A DNA stretch of 64,000 bases, from NCBI GenBank assembly GCA_038232455.1, contig JBBSHU010000004.1:1-64000 (forward strand), in the 5' to 3' direction. The notes beneath the pieces are model-generated. The model was not told where the DNA came from and searched no databases. It saw only the letters and a program-made list of their open reading frames with translations. Of this stretch, positions 32,451 through 40,300 are shown in pieces. The DNA is from DATAQC01 sp038232455. Its GTDB lineage: Bacteria > Actinomycetota > Acidimicrobiia > Acidimicrobiales > AC-14. Numbering within the stretch: position 1 is the first letter of the stretch; each line of letters opens with the position of its first letter. The translations under genes and the position numbers were made by a program.

Positions 32451-33308
32451 TCAGGTCCTTCGCCGCACCTGGACCGTGCCCCCGGCCACCTGGGTGTCGA
32501 ACACCGGTTGCGGAGCGGTGGCCGGACCGTGGAGGACAGCTCCGTCGGAGAGCCGGAACGTGCTGGCGTGCCAGGGACACGTGACGCAGCCACCGTCGAC
32601 CTCGCCCTCGTGAAGCGGACCTCCGGCATGGCTGCAGACGTTTCCGACGGCGTGAATCGTCGTGCCCCTGCGCACCAGCAGCACATCAAACCCGCCGGCC
32701 GAGACGACGACCGGCGTGGCTTCCTCCAGCTCGCTCTCGTCGATGGTGTCGACCCAGTCGGCGGGCCCCTCCTCCCACGCGTTGCGGTCGACGTTCACGC
32801 CCTGGCGGTAGGAGAGATGGCCACCGAGGTAGCCGCCCAGCGTGGCCACCGTCGCCCCCACCAGGCTGAGGGCCACGCCGCGGCTGCGGTTGCCCTTGCG
32901 CCGGGCCAGCCAGGACAGGCCGTAGAAACCCACGGCCACGGTGTTGGCGCCGGCATGGACCAGGCCCACCCGTCGCTCGGCGCCCAACATGTCCGACCAG
33001 TCGGCCAACCCGGCCGCCGCCGTAGGCACGGCGCTGAGGACACCGATGCCGACCAGGGTGTCGGCGGCCGCCTGGCTGCCCCGCCGGCCCATGAGGTCGA
33101 GAAAAAAGGCGCTGGTCCACGACCCGATCGCCACGTCGGTGAGCATGGGGTGCAGGGGATGGCCGATCCACGTCCCGGATAGGGCATCCTTCACCGCTCC
33201 GTGGGGGATGACCCCACCCACGAACTTCGACAATGGCTTGGCCACCCCGTCGAGGCCCTCGGCCTGGTGCAGCCGCTCGAGCAGATCCTCCACGATCTTC
33301 AGAGCCAT
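32451..33308 (-). CDS. DUF2231 membrane domain fused to Rieske [2Fe-2S] domain
   Basis: Residues 1-160 match DUF2231, a four-helix membrane domain with GTWIGHPLHPMLTD near residue 45. Residues 185-285 are a Rieske ferredoxin domain, with cluster ligands in CSHAGGPL and CPWHASTF. The fusion places an electron-carrying cluster next to a membrane domain and may serve electron transfer to an unknown partner. It starts 5 bases after the isomerase-like gene, within a small operon on the minus strand. Confidence 0.9.
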   Translation of the reverse strand: MALKIVEDLLERLHQAEGLDGVAKPLSKFVGGVIPHGAVKDALSGTWIGHPLHPMLTDVAIGSWTSAFFLDLMGRRGSQAAADTLVGIGVLSAVPTAAAGLADWSDMLGAERRVGLVHAGANTVAVGFYGLSWLARRKGNRSRGVALSLVGATVATLGGYLGGHLSYRQGVNVDRNAWEEGPADWVDTIDESELEEATPVVVSAGGFDVLLVRRGTTIHAVGNVCSHAGGPLHEGEVDGGCVTCPWHASTFRLSDGAVLHGPATAPQPVFDTQVAGGTVQVRRRT

Positions 33309-33313
33309 GGACC

Positions 33314-33610
33314 CTACGCGTTCCCGTCACCAGGGGGGACCACGGGCAGCGACGACATGTCGGCCAGCGGGTACACGTCGAAGTGCGAGAAGTTGTACAC
33401 CGGCATCTGGGCCAGCAACATCTCCAGCTCGTCGTTGGACGCGACGTCGAAGATCCAGGCCCCGCCGTGGTAGCCCACGATGTGGTAGCGCCCCACGACC
33501 TTGCCGCTTTCCTCGAGGGGCTTGGCGTAGTCGGGCATTCGCAGGACGGTCTTCATCATCTCCGCCGAGAGCCTGGAGATCTCCATCTTCCACACGACCA
33601 GGAATTTCAT
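33314..33610 (-). CDS. Muconolactone isomerase-like dimeric alpha/beta-barrel protein
   Basis: The 98-residue protein begins MKFLVVWKMEI and has GRYHIVGYHGGAWIFDV and FDVYPLADM, which match the ferredoxin-like fold of muconolactone delta-isomerase and related small proteins. No catechol-pathway genes are nearby, so the substrate is open. The ATG at 33610 was chosen because GAGGAGGT lies 5 bases upstream, and a longer frame starts at 33634. Confidence 0.8.
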   Translation of the reverse strand: MKFLVVWKMEISRLSAEMMKTVLRMPDYAKPLEESGKVVGRYHIVGYHGGAWIFDVASNDELEMLLAQMPVYNFSHFDVYPLADMSSLPVVPPGDGNA

Positions 33611-33709
33611 CGCTGACCTCCTCGCCCGGGGCATCTCTTGCCCTCCGCTCAGGTTAGATCGTAGGCGGACGAAGGCTTAGCGGTCGCGTGGAGAGGGGAC
33701 ACTCGAACC

Positions 33710-33961
33710 ATGACCGACCCCCGCCTCGAAGACCACGTCGTGGGCCTCGAGCTCGAGCTCGTCGAGCTCGTGGAGCAACAGAACCTCGCCGCGACCCAGT
33801 ACCGCCCCGAAGACGCCGCCCGCCTGGAAAGTCAGATACGCGCTGTTCAGCTCGAACTGGCGGCCAGCGCCGAGGCCGCCATCCAGGGCGCCGAACCGGT
33901 CCCACCGGCCGACCACGCCGACGTCCTGGCCCCCACCGTGGACCAGGTCGTCACCGGCTAA
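33710..33961 (+). CDS. Small acidic coiled-coil protein, unknown
   Basis: The 83-residue protein is acidic and largely one helix with heptad-like Leu spacing (VVGLELELVELVEQQN). I recognise no family. GGAGAGGGG lies about 11 bases before the ATG. It lies alone between two minus-strand genes. It may act by protein-protein contact. Confidence 0.6.
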   Translation: MTDPRLEDHVVGLELELVELVEQQNLAATQYRPEDAARLESQIRAVQLELAASAEAAIQGAEPVPPADHADVLAPTVDQVVTG

Positions 33962-33975
33962 ACGGTACCGCACCG

Positions 33976-35658
33976 CTAAGCGGAGGCCACCCACGCGTCC
34001 ACCAGCTCACTGAGGATCGGCAGGCCGACGGCGCCCGATCCGAGCACGGCGTCGTGGAAACCCTTGATGTCGAAGCGGTCTCCGAGTCGGGAACGGGCCT
34101 CGTGCCGAAGGCGCAGGATCTCCCGTTGCCCCAACTTGTAGGCCAGGGCCTGGCCGGGCATGGCGATGTAGCGGTCGACCTCCACGGTGACCTCCTCGAC
34201 CGAAACGGGAGTGTGGGCGGCCATGAACTCGATGGCCCGGGAGCGACTCCAGCCCATGGCGTGCAGGCCGGTGTCGACGACCAGCCGACAGGCCCGGATC
34301 GAGTCGGCCGCCAGCATCCCCAGGCGATCGAGGTCGCTGTCGTACAACCCCATCTCCGCGGCCAGGCGCTCGGCGTACAGGCCCCACCCCTCCACGTAGG
34401 CCGTGTTCGACAGCGAGTAGCGCCGGAACCGGGGCAGGCCGGTCAGCTCGCTGGCGATGGCGAGCTGGAGATGATGGCCGGGGATGGCCTCGTGGAACGC
34501 GATGGACGCGGTCTCGTAGCGCGCCTTGTCGGCCGGGCGGTCGGTGTTCACGTAGTAGGTACCGCCCAGGGACCCGTCCGTCGGCGGTGGGTAGTAGTAG
34601 GCGCTGGGAGAGTCGGCAGCCAGGAACTCGGGCACCGGCTCGATCGTGCACGCCGCCTCCGGAAGCCGGCCGAACCAGTCGGCCATGGCGTGCGACGCCG
34701 CCTCGAACGCCCGGCGGGCATCGGCCATGATCTCGTCGCCCGTCGCGTAGCGAAGTGACCGGTCGTCGCGGAGCCGCGCGAGCACACCGGGAGCATCCGT
34801 GATGCCGAACTGGCGGCCACCCGCCTCGGCGTACTCGGACGGCAGCCGCTCGGTCACCTCCTCCATCCCGATGCGGTGGATCTCGTCGGCCGACAGGTCG
34901 AGGCTCGTGTGGTGGGCGACCAGGGCGGCGTAGAGCTCGGGCCCGTCGGCCAGCCACGACAGGCCGCAGTGGTTGTCGTCGCGAGACAGGGGCAGGAGCT
35001 CGCCGGTCAGCCGGTCGGCCAACCGCCGGTACGCTGGACGTACCTCCTGCTCGACAACCTGGCGCAGCGTCGACCGCCAATGGGCATCGCCGTCCCAGTC
35101 GGGCGGTCCCGCCATCGCACCCACGACATCGCCTTCGAGCGGCGAGGCGAGGTACCCCTCGACCACGTTGACCGAACGAGACACGCAGATGGCGGCAGGC
35201 GTCCGGCCGGCATGTGCGCCTTCGAGGAAGCGCTCCGCCGATTGCTCGAGGGCGACGGGGACCTGGCGGAACCGTTCCACCAGCATCTCCGCCGAGTCCG
35301 GGTCGGGAGCCGACATGACCGGGAGCGACTGCAGCAACTCCACGTGGAAGCCCGTCATCTGATCGGACGTGAGCTCCACCAGGCGGGCATCGATCAGGGC
35401 AATGGCGTCGCCGATCTCGGCCGTGAGCTGACCGTAGGTGACGGCATCGTCGGCGTCGAAACCGTCCCGATCCACGAGAGCCGCCCGATCGAGGATCGAC
35501 GCCCATCGAGAACGGAGCACGGCCTGGGAGCCCGTCGAGAACTCTTCGATCCGGTCGTCGAATCGGTGATCGCCCAGGACGGTGGCCATCGTCGGGCTGG
35601 CCTCCAGCAGCGTGTCCCAGTATTCCTCGGCCAAGCCCCGCAGTGTCTCGTCGGCCAC
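33976..35658 (-). CDS. DUF885-family zinc metallopeptidase-like protein
   Basis: The 560-residue protein has the DUF885 hallmark AFHEAIPGHHLQ near residue 390, a HExxxH-type metal site. TYYVNTDRPADKARYE precedes it, and a C-terminal EGWGLYAERLAAEMGL carries a further Glu ligand. DUF885 proteins are predicted cytoplasmic or exported peptidases, and here no signal peptide is present. The GTG at 35658 lies 6 bases after TACGGT, a leaderless start. The substrate is unknown. Confidence 0.9.
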   Translation of the reverse strand: MADETLRGLAEEYWDTLLEASPTMATVLGDHRFDDRIEEFSTGSQAVLRSRWASILDRAALVDRDGFDADDAVTYGQLTAEIGDAIALIDARLVELTSDQMTGFHVELLQSLPVMSAPDPDSAEMLVERFRQVPVALEQSAERFLEGAHAGRTPAAICVSRSVNVVEGYLASPLEGDVVGAMAGPPDWDGDAHWRSTLRQVVEQEVRPAYRRLADRLTGELLPLSRDDNHCGLSWLADGPELYAALVAHHTSLDLSADEIHRIGMEEVTERLPSEYAEAGGRQFGITDAPGVLARLRDDRSLRYATGDEIMADARRAFEAASHAMADWFGRLPEAACTIEPVPEFLAADSPSAYYYPPPTDGSLGGTYYVNTDRPADKARYETASIAFHEAIPGHHLQLAIASELTGLPRFRRYSLSNTAYVEGWGLYAERLAAEMGLYDSDLDRLGMLAADSIRACRLVVDTGLHAMGWSRSRAIEFMAAHTPVSVEEVTVEVDRYIAMPGQALAYKLGQREILRLRHEARSRLGDRFDIKGFHDAVLGSGAVGLPILSELVDAWVASA

Positions 35659-35664
35659 GGGGCG

Positions 35665-35670
35665 ACCGTA
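35665..35670 (-). promoter_or_regulatory. Predicted -10 hexamer (TACGGT) of the DUF885 gene
   Basis: TACGGT on the minus strand lies 6 bases before the GTG at 35658. Confidence 0.52.
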
Positions 35671-35702
35671 GCCGGGCGGGGGCGGCGGCGAACCGCCAGG
35701 GT

Positions 35703-36269
35703 TCAGTCGTCGGCGGGGTGGCCGCTCTCCTGGGTCTTCTTGCCCTCGGCGTCCAACCAGTCGAGTTGGTCGGGCTTCTTGCCGTCAAGGATCTTGGCCG
35801 CCTTTTCGACATCTTCCTTCTCGGCCGCGTGGACGGCCACCAGCACCCGACCGGCCCGGATCGACTCCTGGAACGTCAGGTCCCAGTCGTCCTCCAGGCT
35901 GAGGCCGGCGACGCCGCCGACCATCCCACCGACGCTGCCGCCGGCGATCCCGCCGCCCACGACGGCCGCCAGGATGCCGCCGCCGATGACCGGCCCCACC
36001 CCGGGAATGGCGAAGGCGGCAACCCCCGCCAGCGCCCCGAGGGTGCTCCCTGCGGCTATACCGGTCCCCGCCCGCTTGGCGATCTCGCCGGTGGCCTCCA
36101 TGTCGCGCAACCGGGTGTCGGTGTCGTTGCGGGCCTCTTCCACGGCGCGTCCGAGCAGGGAGATGTCCTCGGCCTCGATCCCGGCGCTGGTGAGGGCATC
36201 CACGGCGCCCCGGGCCGCCTCCATGTCGGGAAACGTCGCCACCACGTTGTTCTGGGCCAGGTGCTTCAT
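35703..36269 (-). CDS. General stress protein 17M-like / glycine-zipper protein
   Basis: The 188-residue protein has an N-terminal ferredoxin-like segment (NNVVATFPDMEAARGAVDAL) like the YflT/GSP17M domain. A Gly-rich hydrophobic middle (about 70-125, repeated GG and GxxxG) follows, which may insert in a membrane as a glycine zipper. The C-terminal half repeats the ferredoxin-like pattern (RVLVAVHAAEKEDVEKAAKIL). GGAGG lies before the ATG at 36269. A stress role is inferred from family resemblance only. Confidence 0.72.
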   Translation of the reverse strand: MKHLAQNNVVATFPDMEAARGAVDALTSAGIEAEDISLLGRAVEEARNDTDTRLRDMEATGEIAKRAGTGIAAGSTLGALAGVAAFAIPGVGPVIGGGILAAVVGGGIAGGSVGGMVGGVAGLSLEDDWDLTFQESIRAGRVLVAVHAAEKEDVEKAAKILDGKKPDQLDWLDAEGKKTQESGHPADD

Positions 36270-36362
36270 GAATACGGCCTCCTTCGACGAGCCTTGGATG
36301 GCTACCCGATGGCCCCCCGCCGGAAACTGGCGGTCCGGCCGTGACTCCCCCCGCCGGGCATC

Positions 36363-36368
36363 TAGGCT
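36363..36368 (+). promoter_or_regulatory. Predicted -10 hexamer (TAGGCT) of the zinc-ribbon gene
   Basis: TAGGCT lies 7 bases before an ATC codon at 36376 that opens the zinc-ribbon frame, at the spacing seen before ATG and GTG starts elsewhere. Confidence 0.42.
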
Positions 36369-36375
36369 TCCTGCC

Positions 36376-36708
36376 ATCGACGCCGCAGCCGCCAGCGAGA
36401 ACGCCCCCAGCCTGGCCGACGTCGTCAGCCTGCTGGAACGAGACGGCTACACGGGCCAGATGGCCGCCCGACCCGGTGGTCGGCTGATCTGCTTCACGTG
36501 TCACACCGAAAGCCACGTGGCCGACGTCGACGTGGAGTCACTGTCTCGCACCGAGGGGGCCTCGGATCCCGACGACATGCTGGCGGTGGTCGCGCTGACC
36601 TGTCCCCGTTGCGGTGCCCGGGCGACGGTCGTCCTGGGGTACGGGCCGGAGGCGGCCGAGGACGACGCCGGGGTTCTCCTCGGGCTGGCCCGTCCCGACA
36701 AGCACTGA
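36376..36708 (+). CDS. Small zinc-ribbon protein, possible ATC start
   Basis: The 110-residue product has two Cys pairs, CFTCH (near 44) and CPRCG (near 78), as in a zinc ribbon, with an acidic C-terminus. No family was recognised. No ATG, GTG or TTG lies between the promoter and the first Cys pair. ATC at 36376, 7 bases after TAGGCT, is where a leaderless start is expected. If non-canonical initiation does not occur, a base error turning ATG into ATC, or an internal CTG start, could explain it. It converges with sdhD 12 bases downstream. Confidence 0.55.
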   Translation: MDAAAASENAPSLADVVSLLERDGYTGQMAARPGGRLICFTCHTESHVADVDVESLSRTEGASDPDDMLAVVALTCPRCGARATVVLGYGPEAAEDDAGVLLGLARPDKH

Positions 36709-36720
36709 CGGCGAGATCCG

Positions 36721-37083
36721 TCAGAAACTGACGATGGTGAAGGTGCCCCACGCGAACAGGGCCCCGCTCACACCGAACAGCGAGAACGTGGTAATCCATC
36801 GCGTCAGGGGGCGGTGCACGTAGTCGTCGATGATCCGGCGTAGCCCGGTGAGCCCGTGGGCCAGGGCGAGAGCCAGCAGCGACCAGTCGAACAACCGCCA
36901 GAGCGGGTTGTCCCACCGCTCGGCCACGAAGGCGTGGTTCGTGGTCACCACATCGTTGGCGATGTGGGTGATGGTGAAATGGATCAGGGCGAGGAACACC
37001 AGGGCCAGGCCCGACAGCCGCATGAAGAACCACGACCAGGTTTCGAAGCTCCGCCTACGGGCCGACTCCGGCAGCGTGCTCAT
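36721..37083 (-). CDS. sdhD: Succinate dehydrogenase membrane anchor subunit SdhD
   Basis: SdhD and SdhC anchor succinate dehydrogenase in the membrane and bind quinone and heme b. The 120 residues have three helices. The first has WFFMRLSGLALVFLALIHF with a candidate heme His. FDWSLLALALAHGLTGLRRIIDDYV is the conserved second/third helix segment with the second His. Its ATG overlaps the sdhC stop as TGATG. The flavoprotein and Fe-S genes sdhA and sdhB are not next to it, which is unusual. Confidence 0.87.
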   Translation of the reverse strand: MSTLPESARRRSFETWSWFFMRLSGLALVFLALIHFTITHIANDVVTTNHAFVAERWDNPLWRLFDWSLLALALAHGLTGLRRIIDDYVHRPLTRWITTFSLFGVSGALFAWGTFTIVSF

Positions 37084-37496
37084 CAGAAGTGGCCCCGGAG
37101 GAAGGGGAGCATGATCACGTAGGCCCCGGGAAGGCCCAGGACCAGGGTCATGACCACGACCGCGCTCAGCAGCCGTCGCTCCTTGCCGACCGCTCCGGGG
37201 AAGAAATCGACGGTGACGATGCGCAGCCCGTTGAGGGAATGGAACACCAGGGCGAAGAGTAGGCCCACCTCGAACAGGCGGAGCACGACGTTGCCGTACA
37301 CGGCGTGGACGTCGTCGTAGGCCGCGGGCCAGCGCACGAGGGAGACGTCGACGATGTGCAGAAGCAGGAAGAAGAAGACCAGGAAGCCGCTGACCCGGTG
37401 GCCCACGAAGGCCCACTGGCCGCCGCGGCCTCTGTAAGGCCGGGTGGCGGCCCGGGCGACCCTCGGACGGGTGACGTCGGGCGGGGTAGCGCTCAC
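37083..37496 (-). CDS. sdhC: Succinate dehydrogenase cytochrome b556 subunit SdhC
   Basis: The 137-residue protein has three membrane helices, the SdhC signature HRVSGFLVFFFLLLHI (near residue 32, quinone and heme region) and LVFHSLNGLRIVTVDF with the axial heme His. The GTG at 37496 overlaps the stop of a preceding 44-residue membrane peptide as GTGA, so it is coupled to it. The TGATG overlap with sdhD follows. An ATG further upstream at 37535 is in frame but would overlap that peptide gene. Confidence 0.87.
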   Translation of the reverse strand: MSATPPDVTRPRVARAATRPYRGRGGQWAFVGHRVSGFLVFFFLLLHIVDVSLVRWPAAYDDVHAVYGNVVLRLFEVGLLFALVFHSLNGLRIVTVDFFPGAVGKERRLLSAVVVMTLVLGLPGAYVIMLPFLRGHF

Positions 37497-37627
37497 GATC
37501 GGCGCTGCCGTCGGCCGTACCAGCGGTCGGCCCACATGGTGGACCCGGCCACATAGACGGCAAACGCCCCGATCGCTACGGCGACGACGCTGAGGGCGAT
37601 CACGAACACCGTCTGGGCCGTGGTCAC
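37493..37627 (-). CDS. 44-residue single-pass membrane protein heading the sdhCD operon
   Basis: The product starts TTAQT, has about 25 hydrophobic residues (VFVIALSVVAVAIGAFAVYV) and ends in a basic tail (RWYGRRQRRS). GTG at 37627 lies 7 bases after TAGGTT, whose TAG is the serS stop codon. Its stop overlaps the sdhC GTG, so it is the first gene of a leaderless operon with sdhC and sdhD. Position suggests a small accessory subunit of the succinate dehydrogenase, but this is inference. Confidence 0.58.
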   Translation of the reverse strand: MTTAQTVFVIALSVVAVAIGAFAVYVAGSTMWADRWYGRRQRRS

Positions 37628-37634
37628 CCTCTTG

Positions 37635-37640
37635 AACCTA
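37635..37640 (-). promoter_or_regulatory. Predicted -10 hexamer (TAGGTT) overlapping the serS stop codon
   Basis: TAGGTT lies 7 bases before the GTG of the 44-residue membrane gene. Its TAG is the stop codon of serS. Confidence 0.52.
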
Positions 37641-38924
37641 CCGGCCGCCACCGATGACGGTGACGCCCCGCAGGTAGGGCCGCAACACCTCGGGGACTTC
37701 GACTGAGCCATCCGGGCGGCGATAGGCCTCCACCACCGCGGCCCAGACCCGGGGGACAGCCAGGGCCGAACCGTTGAGCGTATGGACGTGGGCCGTGCCA
37801 CCACTGCCGCGCCGATAGCGGATGTTGGCTCGGCGGGCCTGGTAGTCGGTGAACCACGACACCGAAGACGCCTCCAGCCAAAGGTCACAGCCGGGCGCGT
37901 ACACCTCGAGGTCGAAGGTACGGGCGGCCGACGCGCCCAGGTCGCCCGCACACAGGTCGAGCACGCGGTACGCCAGGCCGAGGGCTCGCAGGGGAGCCTC
38001 GGCCCGCCGGACGAGGTCAGCGTGGATCCGGGCCGCCTGCTCGGGGGAGGCGTAAGCCAGGATCTCCACTTTGTCGAACTCGTGCACCCGGAGCAGGCCC
38101 CTGGTGTCACGCCCGGCCGAGCCCGCCTCCCGACGGAAGCACGAGGTGTGGGCCATCAGCCGTACGGGCAGGTCGGCCTCGTCGAGCAACTCGTCGCGAC
38201 ACAGCGAGGTGAGTGGCACCTCGGCGGTAGGAATGGCCCAGAGATCGTCGCGCTCGAGGTGGTAGGCGTCGTCGGCGAACTTGGGAAGGTGGCCGGTCGA
38301 CACCATGGTCTCGGTCCGGACGAGCGTCGGCGGACGCACCTCCTCGAAGGCGTCGGCATTGAGGTCGAGGGCCAGCTGGCACAGGGCCCGCACCAGCGTG
38401 GCGCCCGCCCCTCGGTACATCGGGAACATCGAGCCCGACAGCTTGGCGCCCCGCTCCAGGTCGAGGATGCCCAGGGCCGAGCCCACCTCCCAGTGGGGTA
38501 CCCGCTGGTGGTCGCCGTAGGCCCCGGCGTCGTAGCCCTCCACTCGCACGACCACGTTGTCGTCGGCGCCGGCACCGTCGGGACAGTCGTCGGCCGGCAG
38601 ATTGGGGGTCAGCAGCAGAACCTGGCGGAGCTCGCCCGCCACGAGATCGGCCTCGGCCGACAGCGCCTTCTCCTCGTCACCCCGGGCCCGGCTCTCCGCC
38701 GCCTTGGCCTCGGCCCCGGCGACGTCGCCCTCCTTCCTCGCCCGGCCCACCTCGCCGGAAAGGGTTCGCACCGTCGCTCGCAGGTCATTGGCCCGGGTCA
38801 TCAGGGCCCGGTGGCGGGCCTCCAGGTCGGCGGCCCGTTCGATCTCGCCGAGGTCGAGGCCGCGTCGGGCCAAACCGGCCTTGACGGCGTCGAGGTCAGT
38901 CCGGAGTCGCCTGGGGTCGAGCAT
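37638..38924 (-). CDS. serS: Serine--tRNA ligase SerS
   Basis: SerRS charges tRNA(Ser) with serine and also supplies Ser-tRNA for selenocysteine where used. The 428-residue class II enzyme has the N-terminal coiled coil (about 25-105) that grips the long arm of tRNA(Ser). Motif 2 (FRREAGSAGRDTRGLLRVHEF, near 265-285) and a motif 3 ending in NGSALAVPRVWAA near 390 are present. TACCGT lies 6 bases before the ATG at 38924. Its stop codon is shared with the promoter of the downstream sdh operon. Confidence 0.97.
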   Translation of the reverse strand: MLDPRRLRTDLDAVKAGLARRGLDLGEIERAADLEARHRALMTRANDLRATVRTLSGEVGRARKEGDVAGAEAKAAESRARGDEEKALSAEADLVAGELRQVLLLTPNLPADDCPDGAGADDNVVVRVEGYDAGAYGDHQRVPHWEVGSALGILDLERGAKLSGSMFPMYRGAGATLVRALCQLALDLNADAFEEVRPPTLVRTETMVSTGHLPKFADDAYHLERDDLWAIPTAEVPLTSLCRDELLDEADLPVRLMAHTSCFRREAGSAGRDTRGLLRVHEFDKVEILAYASPEQAARIHADLVRRAEAPLRALGLAYRVLDLCAGDLGASAARTFDLEVYAPGCDLWLEASSVSWFTDYQARRANIRYRRGSGGTAHVHTLNGSALAVPRVWAAVVEAYRRPDGSVEVPEVLRPYLRGVTVIGGGR

Positions 38925-38930
38925 TGGGGC

Positions 38931-38936
38931 ACGGTA
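38931..38936 (-). promoter_or_regulatory. Predicted -10 hexamer (TACCGT) of serS
   Basis: TACCGT on the minus strand lies 6 bases before the serS ATG. Confidence 0.55.
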
Positions 38937-38970
38937 GCCGCACACTCGGGTGGGCCCTGCGCCCCCAGTG

Positions 38971-39927
38971 TCAGCTGAGTTGGCGGAGCTCGCGTTCCAC
39001 GTCGGCCCACAGGAGCACGTCGTCGTCGGGCTCGGCGGGCTGCGCAGGCGGCTCGGGGCCTGCCTTGTCGCGGCCCTCCTCGCCCTCGTACCAGCGGAAG
39101 AAGACGACGGCGATGATCGTCCACAGATAGAAGCCGGCGCCGATCTTCATGATCAGCCCGGCCACCTGCTGGTCGGTGAGGGCGGGTACCCCCCACAGCC
39201 GCGGAAAGGTCTCGTAGATGCGGTAGAGCGGCTTGTGCCCGAAGGTAAGGAACGAGGCGGGCACGGTGGGGATGATGGTCTGGAGGAAGAGGTAGAGCAT
39301 CTGGGTGGGCGGCCTGGCCCGGGGGACCTCGGGGACGGTGCTGGCCACCGGCATCCACATGAGCAGAGCCGAGATCAGCAACACGGCGTGAGCCACGAAG
39401 TGCAGGGAGTGATGGAGCAGGGTGGCTTCGACCACCGCGGGCCAATGGCTCAGCACCAGCACCAGGTTGAACTGGATGAGACCGGGAACCGGCCGGGCCA
39501 CCCACCGCACCACCTGGAGCCGGCGGGTAGGTGCCGAGACGATCGATCGCGTACCGGCTGGCGGGGCGCCGACCGCGGGACCGGCCCCTCCCGCCGAACG
39601 GATGCCCAGCAGGCGGCGACCCAGCCACGTGGGCGTGCCCAGGAGCAGGAGGGGGGCGGCCACCAGGGTGAACAGGAGGTGCTGCACCATGTGAAAGCTG
39701 TACAGGTAACCCTCGGCCAGGTCGTGCATCGGCCAGTCCGAGGCCAACCAGAGCACGGCGACGCCCGAGCAGAAGAGGAACACCTGCTTGCGGGCGGTGG
39801 CCTCACCCCTGGCCCGGCCGACCCGGACGGCAACGAGGTAGGCGCCGAGCACGGCGCCCAGCAAAACCCAGACATCGGGATGGAAATGCCACTCCGGAAA
39901 GCTCACGGCGGCCAGAGCGCCGGTCAA
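38971..39927 (-). CDS. ctaG: Cytochrome c oxidase assembly protein CtaG (caa3 type)
   Basis: This multi-span membrane protein of the caa3_CtaG family helps assemble the copper centres of caa3 oxidase. The 318 residues have about seven helices and conserved His-rich segments: SFHMVQHLLFTL, LHHSLHFVAHAVLL and a PMHDLAEGYLYS loop. The start is a TTG at 39927, 2 bases after the coxD-like stop codon, so it ends the oxidase operon. A short cytosolic C-terminus is acidic. Confidence 0.9.
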   Translation of the reverse strand: MTGALAAVSFPEWHFHPDVWVLLGAVLGAYLVAVRVGRARGEATARKQVFLFCSGVAVLWLASDWPMHDLAEGYLYSFHMVQHLLFTLVAAPLLLLGTPTWLGRRLLGIRSAGGAGPAVGAPPAGTRSIVSAPTRRLQVVRWVARPVPGLIQFNLVLVLSHWPAVVEATLLHHSLHFVAHAVLLISALLMWMPVASTVPEVPRARPPTQMLYLFLQTIIPTVPASFLTFGHKPLYRIYETFPRLWGVPALTDQQVAGLIMKIGAGFYLWTIIAVVFFRWYEGEEGRDKAGPEPPAQPAEPDDDVLLWADVERELRQLS

Positions 39928-39928
39928 G

Positions 39929-40300
39929 TCAACGGGTCCAGTAGTGGAAGGTGGTCAGCACGATCGTGAACACGAAGATGGCCAGGGCCAGGCCCAGGAC
40001 GAACAACCGGCGAAACAGGCGGCTGTCGAAGCGCAGGTGCATGAAGAAGGCCACCACGGTGGTGAACTTGACGACGGCGAACGTCAACAGGATCGGTACC
40101 AGCGCGCCTTTCAGCGCCTCGATGTAATAGACGGCGACCTCGATGGCGGTGAGCGCGGCGAGGAACAGGGCGATGAGGACGTACTGGGCCTCGGTGGGGT
40201 GCTTGTGCTGGTGCGGCGCGCCGGCCTCGTCGGTGGCCGAGCCGACGACGGCACCACCGTCGGGGGACGGGATGTCGTCGAGGTCGGTTTCGGTAGCCAT
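39929..40300 (-). CDS. Cytochrome c oxidase subunit IV (caa3 type)
   Basis: The 123-residue protein has a cytosolic N-terminus of about 40 residues and three membrane helices. The segments AQYVLIALFLAALTAIEVAVYY and KFTTVVAFFMHLRFD match prokaryotic cytochrome oxidase subunit IV of the caa3 and bo3 type. Its ATG overlaps the subunit III stop codon as TGATG. It stabilises the oxidase core. A second CtaF-like tail is fused to subunit I. Confidence 0.88.
   Translation of the reverse strand: MATETDLDDIPSPDGGAVVGSATDEAGAPHQHKHPTEAQYVLIALFLAALTAIEVAVYYIEALKGALVPILLTFAVVKFTTVVAFFMHLRFDSRLFRRLFVLGLALAIFVFTIVLTTFHYWTR

Noticed and set aside
33309..33316. TAGGGT before the DUF2231-Rieske start as a further leaderless promoter
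   Set aside because: The gap to the ATG is only 2 bases, too short compared with 6-10 at the other genes. It is the TAG stop of the previous gene by chance.
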